Shown one piece after another: positions 32,401-38,944 of a DNA stretch of 64,000 nucleotides. How positions within the stretch are numbered: position 1 is the first letter of the stretch; each line of letters begins with the position of its first letter. Position numbers and translations under genes: made by a program. This DNA comes from Bedellia somnulentella (Eukaryota > Arthropoda > Insecta > Lepidoptera > Bedelliidae), in assembly GCA_963576735.1 (NCBI GenBank), contig OY755177.1, forward strand, positions 15,500,001 to 15,564,000, in the 5' to 3' direction. Under the pieces are notes generated by a model. The model did no database searches. It was given only the letters and a program-made list of their open reading frames with translations, and was not told where the DNA came from.

Positions 32401-33620
32401 ACGTATTAACATGAATCATAAAAACTTCTTTGATTTTTTTAGTAAAATCTTTATGGTTGGTTTTTCTTTAAAATAGACATTATTTTGACAGTTGGGAAAG
32501 AAAACGCACTAGTGCGGGAAAGGTAAAGAAAAAGCACGAGTGTGTAATAGCCCACTTCCCGAACGCTATACGTCCCTGTAATACGCCACTTTTTGAGCAA
32601 TTGTATTAAAAAGGAGTTTTTTTGGAGGAAGGGAGCTGTGTGTTTTGACTTAGAATAGCACTACCCTGTTTCTTTCCATGGTTGATAGTGAGAGGTGACT
32701 AAGGGTATTTGGGCTTTTAAGTGATTTTGGGCAATGCGGTTGGAGACCCATCTGCAATAACCATTATTTTACAGTATTTTTCCCACTACCGAAAATGGCT
32801 GGATAATTTTTAGATTCTAAAGCCCTGGCTACCCCGTCTAGGGGTTTATAGCCATGAGTATATATGTGTGTAATTATTTCCTTACAATGTTTTCCCCACT
32901 CAAGTTCCAAAAGAATTCGGAAGCTCTGGCTACCCCATCTAGGGATTTATAGCCGTAGTTTATGCATGTATTTAATAGCTTTAATATATTATGGACCACA
33001 AACACTTTTCCTATTGGGTGTTTTTAGCAAGCTGTAATGTGTCTTAATATTTTTACCTGCTAATGTGCATTAAAGATGAACCCTCTTAAAAATATCGTCT
33101 CCTAAAGATTTTTGAAAGAATAGCCCACTCATTTATTATGGGTAAACTCTAACTTCTTTTTCATATACATTTCCATTTTTTGTTTATTTTTTTTAATTAA
33201 AATATAATTACTTTTAATCAGCCATCAGGGTTAACTAGCCTTATTGGTTTGTCGTAAGCAGTTGAAAGTTTCGAAATTTAGTCGCATGTACTGTACTGTA
33301 GACATTGTGTTTATTTGCTTTTCATACATTTCTTATAAAACTAATCATGACTTACCAACTTTTAGTGGTCTGCCAGTATAAGTACGGACTCGATCGAGGT
33401 AGACACACCAAGTGTGAGTGGAGAGCAAGCTCCAGTGGTAGAAACAGCTCTGCCTATCGAGCCCATGGAGTTTACCAAAACTGAGTTGAAATCTGAGCTG
33501 AAATCCGAATCCAGCGGTGAAGAGGCTAATAACACACCATCCCGCAGAAAATCTGGAGACACAAGTAATGCCACTCCGGAACGGAAGAAGCGCAGGCTCA
33601 CCAGACCCCGGAAACTTTAA
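14223..33620 (+). CDS. FBXO28: F-box only protein 28 (FBXO28), complete coding region in seven exons
   Basis: FBXO28 is a nuclear substrate adaptor of SCF (Skp1-Cullin-F-box) ubiquitin ligases. Coding exons are 14223-14477, 21901-22149, 22572-22767, 24117-24255, 24672-24870, 31793-31891 and 33366-33620. All have GT/AG borders and matching phases; the sum is 1392 bases, or 463 codons plus stop. Residues about 59-100 form the F-box (LTDLPVELTEKIFHYLPYKN then SQLRL). The most FBXO28-specific block is in exon 2 (KAKMPRRESARRSHPLA, RLSLLQMTF), followed by MAMEYFKENI in exon 3. Exon 5 is a Gln/Lys-rich coiled coil with a repeated EQQKQI unit. The basic tail ends RKKRRLTRPRKL. Human FBXO28 is 368 residues; the extra length here is in the Gly/Ser-rich N-terminus, the Pro-rich exon 4 and the Ala/Cys-rich exon 6. 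Confidence 0.93.
15084..15212. mobile_element. Family C foldback MITE, copy 1
   Basis: The left edge GTAGCATGAGGCCTGTGAGA is mirrored by TGCCTCATGCTGCTAG at the right, with imperfect pairing through most of the arms around a short centre. The same termini occur at 23189-23310 and 54127-54256. Confidence 0.65.
15369..15402. repeat. Perfect 14-bp inverted repeat
   Basis: ATTCCAATGGCATG, a 6-base loop TCTATA, then CATGCCATTGGAAT. It is isolated in intron 1 and could form a cruciform or an RNA hairpin. No transposon ends are recognised. Confidence 0.85.
16008..16497 (-). mobile_element. Family A SINE split by a solo LTR
   Basis: The family A tail side (TCTATAAAATCCCTAAAAGG) and head side (TGCTATTCTAAGCCAATA) are present in reverse, interrupted at 16197 by 255 bases flanked by GACAC. 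Confidence 0.8.
16198..16452 (-). mobile_element. Solo LTR with 5-bp target duplication
   Basis: 255 bp starting TGTGGAGGAA and ending CCGCTACA on the plus strand, flanked by GACAC at 16193-16197 and 16453-16457. TG..CA termini plus a 5-bp duplication are the signature of an LTR retrotransposon. The minus-strand phrase TACATCGCGGTATCGA also occurs in the LTR at 31086-31246, so that is probably the transcribed orientation and the two are related. No internal sequence remains: the two LTRs recombined. Confidence 0.8.
17050..18344 (-). mobile_element. Complete mariner element
   Basis: Terminal inverted repeats of 27 bp are exact inverses: CGAGGGCTGCTATTTATGTA.. from 17052, and its mirror ending at 18342. 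Both are flanked by TA (17050-17051, 18343-18344). The element is 1291 bp, the normal mariner size, and holds one intact transposase gene. Confidence 0.97.
17117..18169 (-). CDS. Intact mariner transposase (cecropia-like)
   Basis: Cuts and pastes the element at TA sites. The preferred start is MDLTREHFRAM at 18169 (350 residues); an upstream in-frame ATG at 18187 would add six residues. The N-terminal half carries two helix-turn-helix motifs. RWIPHNLS stands for the WVPHEL motif. The catalytic triad is complete: D in GDESWIY, D in HHDNASCH and D in YSPDLAPND, with exactly 34 residues between the last two, the D34D of mariners. There are no stops or frameshifts, so the enzyme could be active. 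It is antisense within FBXO28 intron 1. Confidence 0.97.
   Translation of the reverse strand: MDLTREHFRAMIFYDFRRGLTQKQCIDQLTSTFGDEAPSKTTVYHWFSEFNRGRSKLTDEIKEGRPKTVVVPQNIDAVRELITQDRHVTYREIEASLGISMTSIHKILHEHLAVKKICSRWIPHNLSIDQKQARVDWCKEMLKKYNRGASKAVYNIYTGDESWIYAYDPETKQQSTVWVFQDEPNPTKVIRAKSTLKQMVACFFGINGHVATVPLENRKTVNSEWYTTICLPEVFEQIRKTNRQRRIILHHDNASCHRSAVTTQFLEAQKIELTGHPPYSPDLAPNDFYLFPNVKKKLRGQRFSSREEAVDAFKMHVLEIPQSEWKKCYENWFQRMQKCIDLSGEYFEKQ
18825..18992 (-). mobile_element. Family A SINE, 3'-damaged copy
   Basis: GGTGATGGGTCTCCAACCGC and CTATTCTAAGCCGACACTAC are clear. The tail side at the left has decayed. Confidence 0.7.
19163..19604. mobile_element. Inverted-repeat element of about 440 bp
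   Basis: GCATATCGTCGCCGTAGAAG at the left is mirrored by CTTCTACGGCGACGATATGC at the right. Broken pairing continues inwards for about 60 bp (AGTCAAGGGA and beyond; ATTCGAGAAAAT versus ATTTTCTCTAAAT). The interior is AT-rich and non-coding. I found no certain target duplication. Confidence 0.7.
19803..19855 (-). mobile_element. Family A SINE head fragment
   Basis: AAAGGGTAGTGCTATTGTAG and the bases around it match the head end of family A in reverse. Only about 50 bp remain. Confidence 0.5.
19985..20225 (-). mobile_element. Family A SINE
   Basis: A full-length layout in reverse from ACATATACATGGACTCATTG to CTATTCTAAGCCGAAACTAC, in FBXO28 intron 1. Confidence 0.8.
20710..20752. repeat. Perfect 20-bp hairpin with a 3-base loop
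   Basis: CAGTCCGTGCCTAACCCAAT, loop GGT, then the exact inverse. Such a tight perfect palindrome is unusual and may be a recent inverted duplication. No transposon termini are recognised around it. Confidence 0.9.
21901..22149 (+). CDS. FBXO28: FBXO28 exon 2
   Basis: 83 codons, acceptor TTACAG, donor GGAGAG/gtgaga, phase 0 on both sides. It carries the family's most conserved block: PRRESARRSHPLA, ETLHMRLSLLQMTFGKHIE and CCFFPGE. Confidence 0.94.
22572..22767 (+). CDS. FBXO28: FBXO28 exon 3
   Basis: Acceptor TTTCCAG, donor TTTTCGC/gtgagt, ending in phase 1. It encodes ILDEVYSILSYLKTT through FDLTTMAMEYFKENIEP to STFS. The VIDEIYRVLRY and SSMAMEYFDE segments of human FBXO28 align here. Confidence 0.92.
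23189..23310. mobile_element. Family C foldback MITE, copy 2
   Basis: CCCGTAGCTTATGGCTTCTG is mirrored by CTCTGGCTACGGG. Inside, GTATGTCACATGAGAAG pairs with CCCATGTGACATACTC. The centre is ATGATACAAAACCTGTCAG. Confidence 0.75.
23420..23778 (-). mobile_element. Family B tRNA-derived SINE
   Basis: A near-complete reverse copy. CACGTG sites lie at 23490-23495 and 23547-23552. The reversed tRNA-like head is CCCGACCCGGGATTTGAACA, ending near GCTATCGCGG. Confidence 0.88.
23843..24090 (+). mobile_element. Family A SINE abutting an FBXO28 splice acceptor
   Basis: A full-length copy (GTGTAGAGTCGGCTTAGAAT to GTGAGTATATGTATGT). Its end lies about 27 bases upstream of the exon 4 boundary, so the branch-point region of that intron probably falls within the SINE. 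Confidence 0.85.
24117..24255 (+). CDS. FBXO28: FBXO28 exon 4 (Pro-rich linker)
   Basis: Acceptor GGCACAG, donor AAGAA/gtaagt. It enters in phase 1 and leaves in phase 2. The product reads GESKSYMMVESPPAPHHEES then LPPSPPPHTNMVLRKRIHRI. It is GC-rich unlike its surroundings. The region before the acceptor is short of pyrimidines. Confidence 0.85.
24672..24870 (+). CDS. FBXO28: FBXO28 exon 5 (coiled coil)
   Basis: Acceptor TCACCTAG, donor TTGCAG/gtatgt. It encodes YNDQLSALRSDLRSCKRKT, then repeated KQISEQQ/KQIAEQQ units and SSRKFQTLLQ. Human FBXO28 has a coiled coil with the same QEQQKQLQ flavour at this place. Confidence 0.9.
25446..25509 (-). mobile_element. End of a foldback-bearing element (matches 28891-28948)
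   Basis: GGCCAGCGCTGACTGCCGGC and ATGGCATGGCAAAGCATTTC, ending in GGTACAGAT, are the reverse of the sequence beside the hairpin at 28735-28904. Confidence 0.65.
25903..26140 (+). mobile_element. Family A SINE with a replaced middle
   Basis: 25903-25990 holds the head (AACACTACCCTATTACTACT, AGAGGCGACTCACGGGGTAT). Only the last about 20 bases of the tail (GGCGTGAGAATATACAT) reappear near 26140. The middle is foreign. Confidence 0.55.
26207..26445 (+). mobile_element. Family A SINE, full length
   Basis: From GCCGTGTAGTGTCGGCTTAG to ATAGCCGTGAGTATATGTAT with all internal landmarks present. Confidence 0.85.
26480..26535 (+). mobile_element. Family B SINE 3' fragment
   Basis: TTAGTACCCCTGCCTGCACT and GGGGATTTGCGGTGTGAACG match the 3' end of family B. 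Confidence 0.65.
26571..26630 (+). mobile_element. Family A SINE tail fragment
   Basis: GCTTTGGCTACCCCTTCTAG then ATAGTCGTAAGTATATTTAT. Only the last about 60 bases of the family are present. Confidence 0.7.
26836..27070 (+). mobile_element. Family B SINE with internal deletion
   Basis: The tRNA-like head has an A box TAGCTCAGTGGGTAGAACAC and a B-box-like segment. The region between head and body is then missing, and the body runs to GGATATTCAGCGTTAACGTT. It carries two CACGTG sites. Confidence 0.85.
27266..27650 (+). mobile_element. Family B SINE, full-length reference copy
   Basis: Near-matching 11-bp flanks ATTAAGTGATA (27266-27276) and ATTAAATGATA (27640-27650) look like a target duplication with one change. 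The tRNA-like head carries TAGACCAGTGG (A box) and TGTTCAAATCC (B box). The body ends GGCGTGAACGTTTATGTTTA. CACGTG lies at 27507-27512 and 27564-27569. RNA polymerase III transcription is expected. Confidence 0.9.
27840..27997 (-). mobile_element. Tail of the hairpin SINE plus a family A head fragment
   Basis: CCTCATGTGGGGATTATAAA and AATAAATAAAGAATAAATAA are the reverse of the tail that follows the hairpin at 53752-53864. From 27938 a family A head fragment (GGAGTAGTGCTATTATACGC) is joined on. Confidence 0.6.
28080..28315 (-). mobile_element. Family A SINE
   Basis: Reverse copy from TTCGGCTATAAATCCCTAGA to AGTGCTATTCTAAGCCGACA. The simple-repeat tail is lost. Confidence 0.8.
28500..28560. 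other. Short CpG-rich patch
   Basis: GAGGCGCCCCCGCCCCGCGC followed by GCCGCCATTTCC contrasts sharply with its AT-rich surroundings. Read on the minus strand it contains an ATGGCGGCTGCGGGG start-like string. It could be a transposon 5' end or an antisense promoter. No following coding frame is convincing. Confidence 0.4.
28735..28948 (+). mobile_element. Long hairpin element with shared outer end
   Basis: The left arm (28735-28811) and right arm (28837-28904) are near-perfect inverses, for example ACACAACGATGCCGA versus TCGGCATCGTTGTGT. The left arm has a 10-base internal repeat (ACTTCATTTT). A roughly 25-bp loop, CGTTCTGTCCTACCGCGGCC.., separates them. The sequence after the right arm matches 25446-25509 in reverse, so the hairpin belongs to a dispersed element. 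Confidence 0.75.
28944..29171 (+). mobile_element. Family A SINE
   Basis: CTTAGAATGTCGCTTCCCCT to ATAGCCGTGAGTATATGTAT. It begins directly at the end of the hairpin element. Confidence 0.8.
29700..30300 (+). pseudogene. LINE 3' end (C-terminal coding piece and 3' UTR)
   Basis: 29717-30019 reads PYLYNKINRLLVLYNLNNFE and WLLNLTYTESEELLNII, then a stop, in the style of the last residues of CR1/Jockey-like LINEs. It is followed by a poly-T run, TTGCCTGAAATACAGG and an AATAAAG with a TTTATT repeat tail, a familiar LINE 3' UTR. The catalytic part is missing. Confidence 0.6.
30780..31246 (-). mobile_element. LTR retrotransposon fragment: 5' LTR plus leader
   Basis: On the minus strand, 31246-31086 reads TGTGTGGCGACCGC ... 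GCTGTTCCCACA, with the TACATCGCGGTATCGA motif shared with the solo LTR at 16198-16452. Directly after it comes GTGGTGACCCCCGACAACAA, which looks like a primer-binding site. Several hundred leader bases follow before similarity ends near 30780. No gag-pol remains. The open frame over the leader is not a gene. Confidence 0.65.
31793..31891 (+). CDS. FBXO28: FBXO28 exon 6
   Basis: 33 codons, acceptor TTCCGGCAG, donor CCCGCC/gtacgt, phase 0 both ends. It encodes ELNKCKTELQYWRSRSPAVP then PLCAECAAALPPA. The CxxC and Ala/Pro-rich run are not in the vertebrate protein as far as I recall. Confidence 0.85.
31978..32076. repeat. Foldback palindrome of about 99 bp
   Basis: GTACGGAAtggctGTCATTGCAA and GTTCCGAC are mirrored by GTCGGAAC, TTGCAATGAC and TTCCGTAC around a centre containing CCGAGCCGAAGGCGAGGG. 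This is a complete, slightly imperfect palindrome, probably a small foldback element. Confidence 0.75.
32376..32417. repeat. Perfect 16-bp inverted repeat
   Basis: GATTCATGTTAATACG, a 10-base spacer, then CGTATTAACATGAATC. It is possibly the end of a larger element with the GCACTAGTGCGGGAAAGG segment at 32506, but I cannot show that. Confidence 0.8.
32636..32970 (+). mobile_element. Family A SINE followed by a second tail
   Basis: A full copy runs from GACTTAGAATAGCACTACCC to ATAGCCATGAGTATATATGT at 32874. A second, 5'-truncated tail (TTTTCCCCACTCAAGTTCCA ... TATAGCCGTAG) follows at once, suggesting insertion into the first tail or template jumping. Confidence 0.75.
33366..33620 (+). CDS. 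FBXO28: FBXO28 exon 7 (C-terminus)
   Basis: 84 codons and stop after acceptor AACTTTTAG. Ser/Glu-rich with a TELKSELKSESSGEE run, ending in the basic RKKRRLTRPRKL. The vertebrate protein ends with a comparable basic, probably nuclear-targeting tail. Confidence 0.9.
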   Translation, partial: WSASISTDSIEVDTPSVSGEQAPVVETALPIEPMEFTKTELKSELKSESSGEEANNTPSRRKSGDTSNATPERKKRRLTRPRKL

Positions 33621-36600
33621 ATATTGACTGCGAAATGAACAGGCTTATATGAGGAATGTATCAACTTCTTAACTTCGAGGATGTTAGAAGTTGTATATTA
33701 ATTGCAACTTTCCTCGGATTTCTTTCCTCGGTATGTCACGATTTTATTAATACATAAATAACTTATATATTGTATTAAATACCATTAATACAGAAAAGCA
33801 GGTTACATATTCTGTAATAAAATCCATATTTTACTTGTACTATGCAGTATGGCGTAAAGTTTTTGAAATTACGCTTTTCGTGTGTAGTGCTGCGGCGTTA
33901 TTTAATTATATACAAAAAATCTTCTAAATATAATTCTACATCGAACAATAACTGTTCTGAAGAAGATATCTTTCAATGTTGATGTAAACTGCAACTTATA
34001 AGGCAGGTAATTTAACTGTCTTAAGATTTAATCTAAGCCATATGGTTTATGTAACAATATTTGGGTTTATGTAAGTAAAAGAAAATGAGAAAATCAAATT
34101 TCTTTGAGTATTTATTGCCTAATAAATGCTACACCAAACATGTTATCTCATGGTATAAATCCATGTATTTGGATTTGACTGATATATATCGGCACTATTT
34201 GTATAGATTTATATGAAATGGTTAAAAAATATTTCTATCTTAAAAGTGATAATTCTTTTGTTCTTGTCAGTATTATTTCATATTTTAATGGTTGGTGATG
34301 GTTATAGGTTTTGGTATATTATATGAGAGTAGTCGAAGGAAAACTTCTTAAACTAAAATGTTGTTTCCATATATAAGTTTTCCAGTGCACCACTGCCATT
34401 CTTTCAACAAACCTATATAAACTTTATCGTATATACAGTGGTGTTTTGAGATGGGTCAATAACAAGTCTTGTTTTGAAAGGTTTGCTGTTTGAGATATTT
34501 ATGTGGGTAGTGGTCTTCAATATTTTTCATGTTTCTAAGTTTCATTACTATATGTGATAGGTAAAGAGTTATTATTTTCCAAAGAAATCCCCATATCAGC
34601 CTTAAAAGCTATAATCTGAATTAATTCTCGTCAAATTATAAGGATTATAGTGAATTTATGCATTTGAGTTATTTTTCATTTTGCTTATCTTCTTGGTCGT
34701 AACATTCAGATGTAAAGTTGCCTTCGTCTTGTATACCTCCATTGGTATGGACGAATATTGGACAGAGATTTATTCTAATTAATTACTGAGATATGCATTC
34801 GGTAATACAATAGCAATATGTAATACATATAGCAAAAAATAGATTCTAGGCGAGGAATAGTTAAAAGTGGCTGGAAGTAACTAGAGAATGCACCTATGTA
34901 CTCATCTCAAAATATCACGTTGCATTCAACTGTTGCACCTATAGTTCAGTCTTAACAAAAGTAAACATTGATAATAAGAAAATATATTAAAAAGTAAGAG
35001 GTTTGAATATCCGGTATATGTATATGCTAACACGCATTTAATGTATGGAAACAACCTAGCAAATCATTTAAATTTCTGTTTTTGGTATTTTGGACCCTGC
35101 ATATTTATTTTAGTTATAAAAATTACATTTATGGGTAGATTGCAGTATGATAAGTTTCAATATTTTCGTACTGATATAAATAAATATTATATTTTATTTC
35201 ATATATAAAGGGGCTTATGCGGTGTTTAAATAATTTCATTGCTTTATTGTTTTTGTGAGTGTATTTTTGATATAGGAGCAGGGCCTCCTTACTATCCCCA
35301 CAGTTCTCAAATAAATGAAGGTGGATTAGACGACATAATATATCTATGTAAAGATTCTCTATAGCTATATAATTTATCAAACTTATTTTAGACACCGTGC
35401 ATCACCAAATTGGTACAAAGTGAAGAACAATAAAATAGATGTGCTTGGCGTACAACTTTTTATGTTCTCTTAATATTTGGACTCTATTTACAATGTGTAC
35501 GAAGCGCGATATTTCTCATTGTAGTTGTAACATCTTATACAACAAAATATAACACTATTTTTGAATGCTCGAAATATCCGATTCTCTTTTCAATACTTTG
35601 TAAATCGTGTTTAAACTTGAGGCCTTGTAAATATCCTTTGGGCAGTATTTATATATTATACCAAATGTTATGGCGTCAGTAGACCAATATGTGAATAAAC
35701 ATTGTTTTGGCAGTCCAATTAAGGGTCATATCATTGAGAATGTAAGAATTCAATATTCTATATACAAATAAGTTTGCAAAAGGCAAAAAATGAGGTATTT
35801 TTATTGCAAGCAAACTTATCGCATAATAACTGCGTAATAACAAGATGTACAATGGCTTACCTATCTCTATTTATCTCAATGATACAAAAATATGTATGTT
35901 TAGTTTTGATTCACTTAGCTTAGCTTTATTATAAGTTTTTACAGCCCTGATTTAAACTAATTTAACATTAATTAGATGATAAAGGTAAGCGGTGTAAGTG
36001 CCGCTTGGTGTAAATAATATATAGACGAGATTTCGAGAGAATCACTCAATGAATGTACAAACGAATATATTTATGATAATCGGATTTTAAAGAGCAAAGT
36101 AATGTACTACATATTTTTATGGCATTTGTCTTAAACTCAGCAGTGGCAGTTGTCTCTTGTGTCACATTCAATCTATTCATCGAGTTGGACATATCAAATA
36201 CATACATTAAGATGTTTTAACTTGTTCTAATCCATAGCTCTGTTTCGTACCGTGTACGCACAATATCATTATACACATACAATAGAAAAAAGATTCTCTG
36301 GTCACTTGCAAGTTGCACTTCATAGTAATTAACTTGTTGGTTTATTGTGATGAAATACTAGTGATGGCTGGATTATATTGTCTAAGTTTTAATATTTATA
36401 TTTTTGTGTTTGAACTAATCAAGTTTCCTCACTTTTGAATCATTTATCACGGACATGAATCCTTTCGAATTTAATAGATAGTCCTCGTTGCAGTATTACA
36501 TCTGTTAATACTTTAATTTAAGAAGAAAAAATGATGTACAAGTGCGCTGTTTTCATACCTATGCATATTTTAACTTTCACAGTTTTCTATAAGCATTAGC

Positions 36601-38495
36601 AACACACAGACTAATAGTCAGTGTGATGACCAAACATTCTAAATGGTTTAGTGGGTCACAGATTTATCCTATTAATAGCTTTAACGGAATTCTCGATCTT
36701 GTGTAATTTAGAATGATAAAGAAATAAAATTGTATTAAATGTTTAGGAATTGCCTTATCAGCAAATGTCTAGTTAGAATTGCACAGCTCTCTGGGTCAAG
36801 AGCTATCATTAAAAAGAACATGTTATCTGAACGTATTAGCGTTAGGGTAGTTCTGTGTTAATTGTAGGCGAAGTATATACTTGGCTGCTGTTAGTTCTGC
36901 GACTATGAAATGGACTTCTTGTTTTAGTGTATATAGCCACGATTGTACATACTATGTATGGTGTGCGTAGAACAGTAGATGTTTCACATTGCCACAAACA
37001 ATATGATGGAGTTCACGCAAACATGGTTACCAGCCGTCAATTCCGAAACCATTCATTTTTATCGTTCACCGTTCACTCATTCACTCGTTGATACATTGTA
37101 ATTTATTTTGTACATTTTGTTGTTTGTAATTTGTAAAGGTGAATCCTGCAAGTTGCTTTTGTACCTTTTACGAGCTAGCAAATTTTAGTTACATTTTGTA
37201 CATAATAATTTTAGTTTTTAAGTAGGTAGTTCATTTTTAAATCGTTTTCTTGAAGTTCTCGGCTCATATGATTTTCTATTATGATCAACCTTGAATAGCT
37301 ACTAAAGCTGGTAATCACGTTTAGTTGACCATATAAACAGTCATATGAGGCGAGAGTTCAACCATCGTGTCACTTTAACATATAGTTTTCAAATCACACA
37401 AGACTTATATATAAGAGTGGCACGAACTCGGGGACTGTACAGATTTCTCATTATACAGATTCAATTGAGCCTGTGATGATGAGTTTGCATGAGAAAATTT
37501 GTTGGTGTGAAATGTGGACAGCCCCGGCAGTGCGTGGCGTACTGTGCATTACAATTGAAAGGAGTCAGTCAGTCATGTGTAGAAAAGATTATAAAATGTA
37601 TTTATTGCTCCTTCTTTATAGTTCTTTGTTTTAGTGTTCTATCGGAAAGTAAGGTTTTTATCGGCATTCCAGTCGGATTTGTTGCCAGTGTGTATGAATT
37701 ATATCATGTGCAAGAGATTGAGCACTTGTTTCGAGGGATGAGAAATTAGATGTCGAAAAGAAAATTATACTCAAAACAACGTATTAAATGCACAAAATAA
37801 TAAGTGTCCAAAAGGTTGTGCCTCGTCACATTTGAAATGATTTTGGAAAGACTTGTTTGAAAGTAATATTAAAGCATTCACTTGCCCATTGATATTGAAG
37901 AAAATTGTAAGAGATAGGCTTAATATTGTCAGTAGCTTATATCACTGTAGTGTGAGAAAACATAATGAATTTGTAAATGGGACCTATGATGTCAATAGAA
38001 AACTTTCGTATGTAATTGTCGCTTGACTGAACCTCTGTCATTAATTTGGCTATGAACGATAATATTTAAACTTGTGACGAGATTCTACAAATGTTGATTT
38101 TGCGTCTCAGATTGTCTACGTTTATTAAATACAATAGTGCAATATCAGATTTTATTCATTGATGAAATGAGTTACATTTTCGACTAAGTGTGTAGAGTTT
38201 CAACATGTTAAATAGAAATTGGGCTGTAAATTAAGGTTTAAATAGTTTTAAATAAAATAAAAGAGGAGAGAAAATTGTATTAGGCTGTTGAGAATGTTTC
38301 ACGTAGCGAGTTGAGTGAGAAGGCTCGTTGCGTGTTATGTTGTCGGGACCGGCGGACCGATGTAGATACCCTCTTATTCATATACATAGTATTTTTATTA
38401 GACGGAAATAGAAATAAATGTGTGAAGTCTATATTTTGTTTCTTTTCAACTCCTGTAATGTATAAACACGGTTACTTATTTAGAATGGTAAATGC
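33621..38495 (+). other. Repeat-poor stretch, probable FBXO28 3' UTR and spacer
   Basis: 4.9 kb without any of the repeat families that crowd the rest of the window. AATAAA occurs at 33816-33821 and 36723-36728. The first would give a 3' UTR of about 220 bases; a longer one would explain the lack of insertions. Short open frames here (for example 37489-37749) show no recognisable product. Confidence 0.45.
33816..33821 (+). terminator. First candidate poly(A) signal of FBXO28
   Basis: Canonical AATAAA about 195 bases after the FBXO28 stop codon. Whether it is used cannot be told from sequence. Confidence 0.45.
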
Positions 38496-38754
38496 CAGTG
38501 GCGTAACAATAGCGTGGCAGGGCTGGCAAAATACCACGGGTCCCGGCCCAAAAGGCTCCGAGCACACAAATATTTTTTCTTAACTATTAGAGGAGCCCTA
38601 TGGCCATTAGTGAGACATATACAACGTGTAGTTGATTACGCAGAAAATTTGGAAGTTTTTTAAAAATAAACTAAGTACAATGTGACGATTTTTACAGATA
38701 GGGCCCCATCAAAAGTATTTGCCACGGGCCCTAGATGGTATAGTTACGCTGCTG
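38496..38754. mobile_element. hAT-like MITE
   Basis: CAGTGGCGTAAC at the left is mirrored imperfectly by GTTACGCTGCTG at the right. Inside, ACCACGGGTCCCGGCCC faces GCCACGGGCCCT. A CAGNG terminus suits hAT. The 8-base flanks agree at only 4 of 8 positions, so the call is tentative. Confidence 0.5.
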
Positions 38755-38944
38755 GTCAGTATGGGAAAGTCAAAAATATCAAATAATAAAATGGTTTTTT
38801 ACAAGAAATAACGCGTCTTTCAAAAACAAAGTGTCAATTTGCTTCCGAAGACCAACCTCTTCGTAAGTTATTCAGTTCCAGACTTTCTCAAAGAGCTATC
38901 TAATTGAGTCACCTTATAACAGAATCAACTTGAGTCTTAATATA

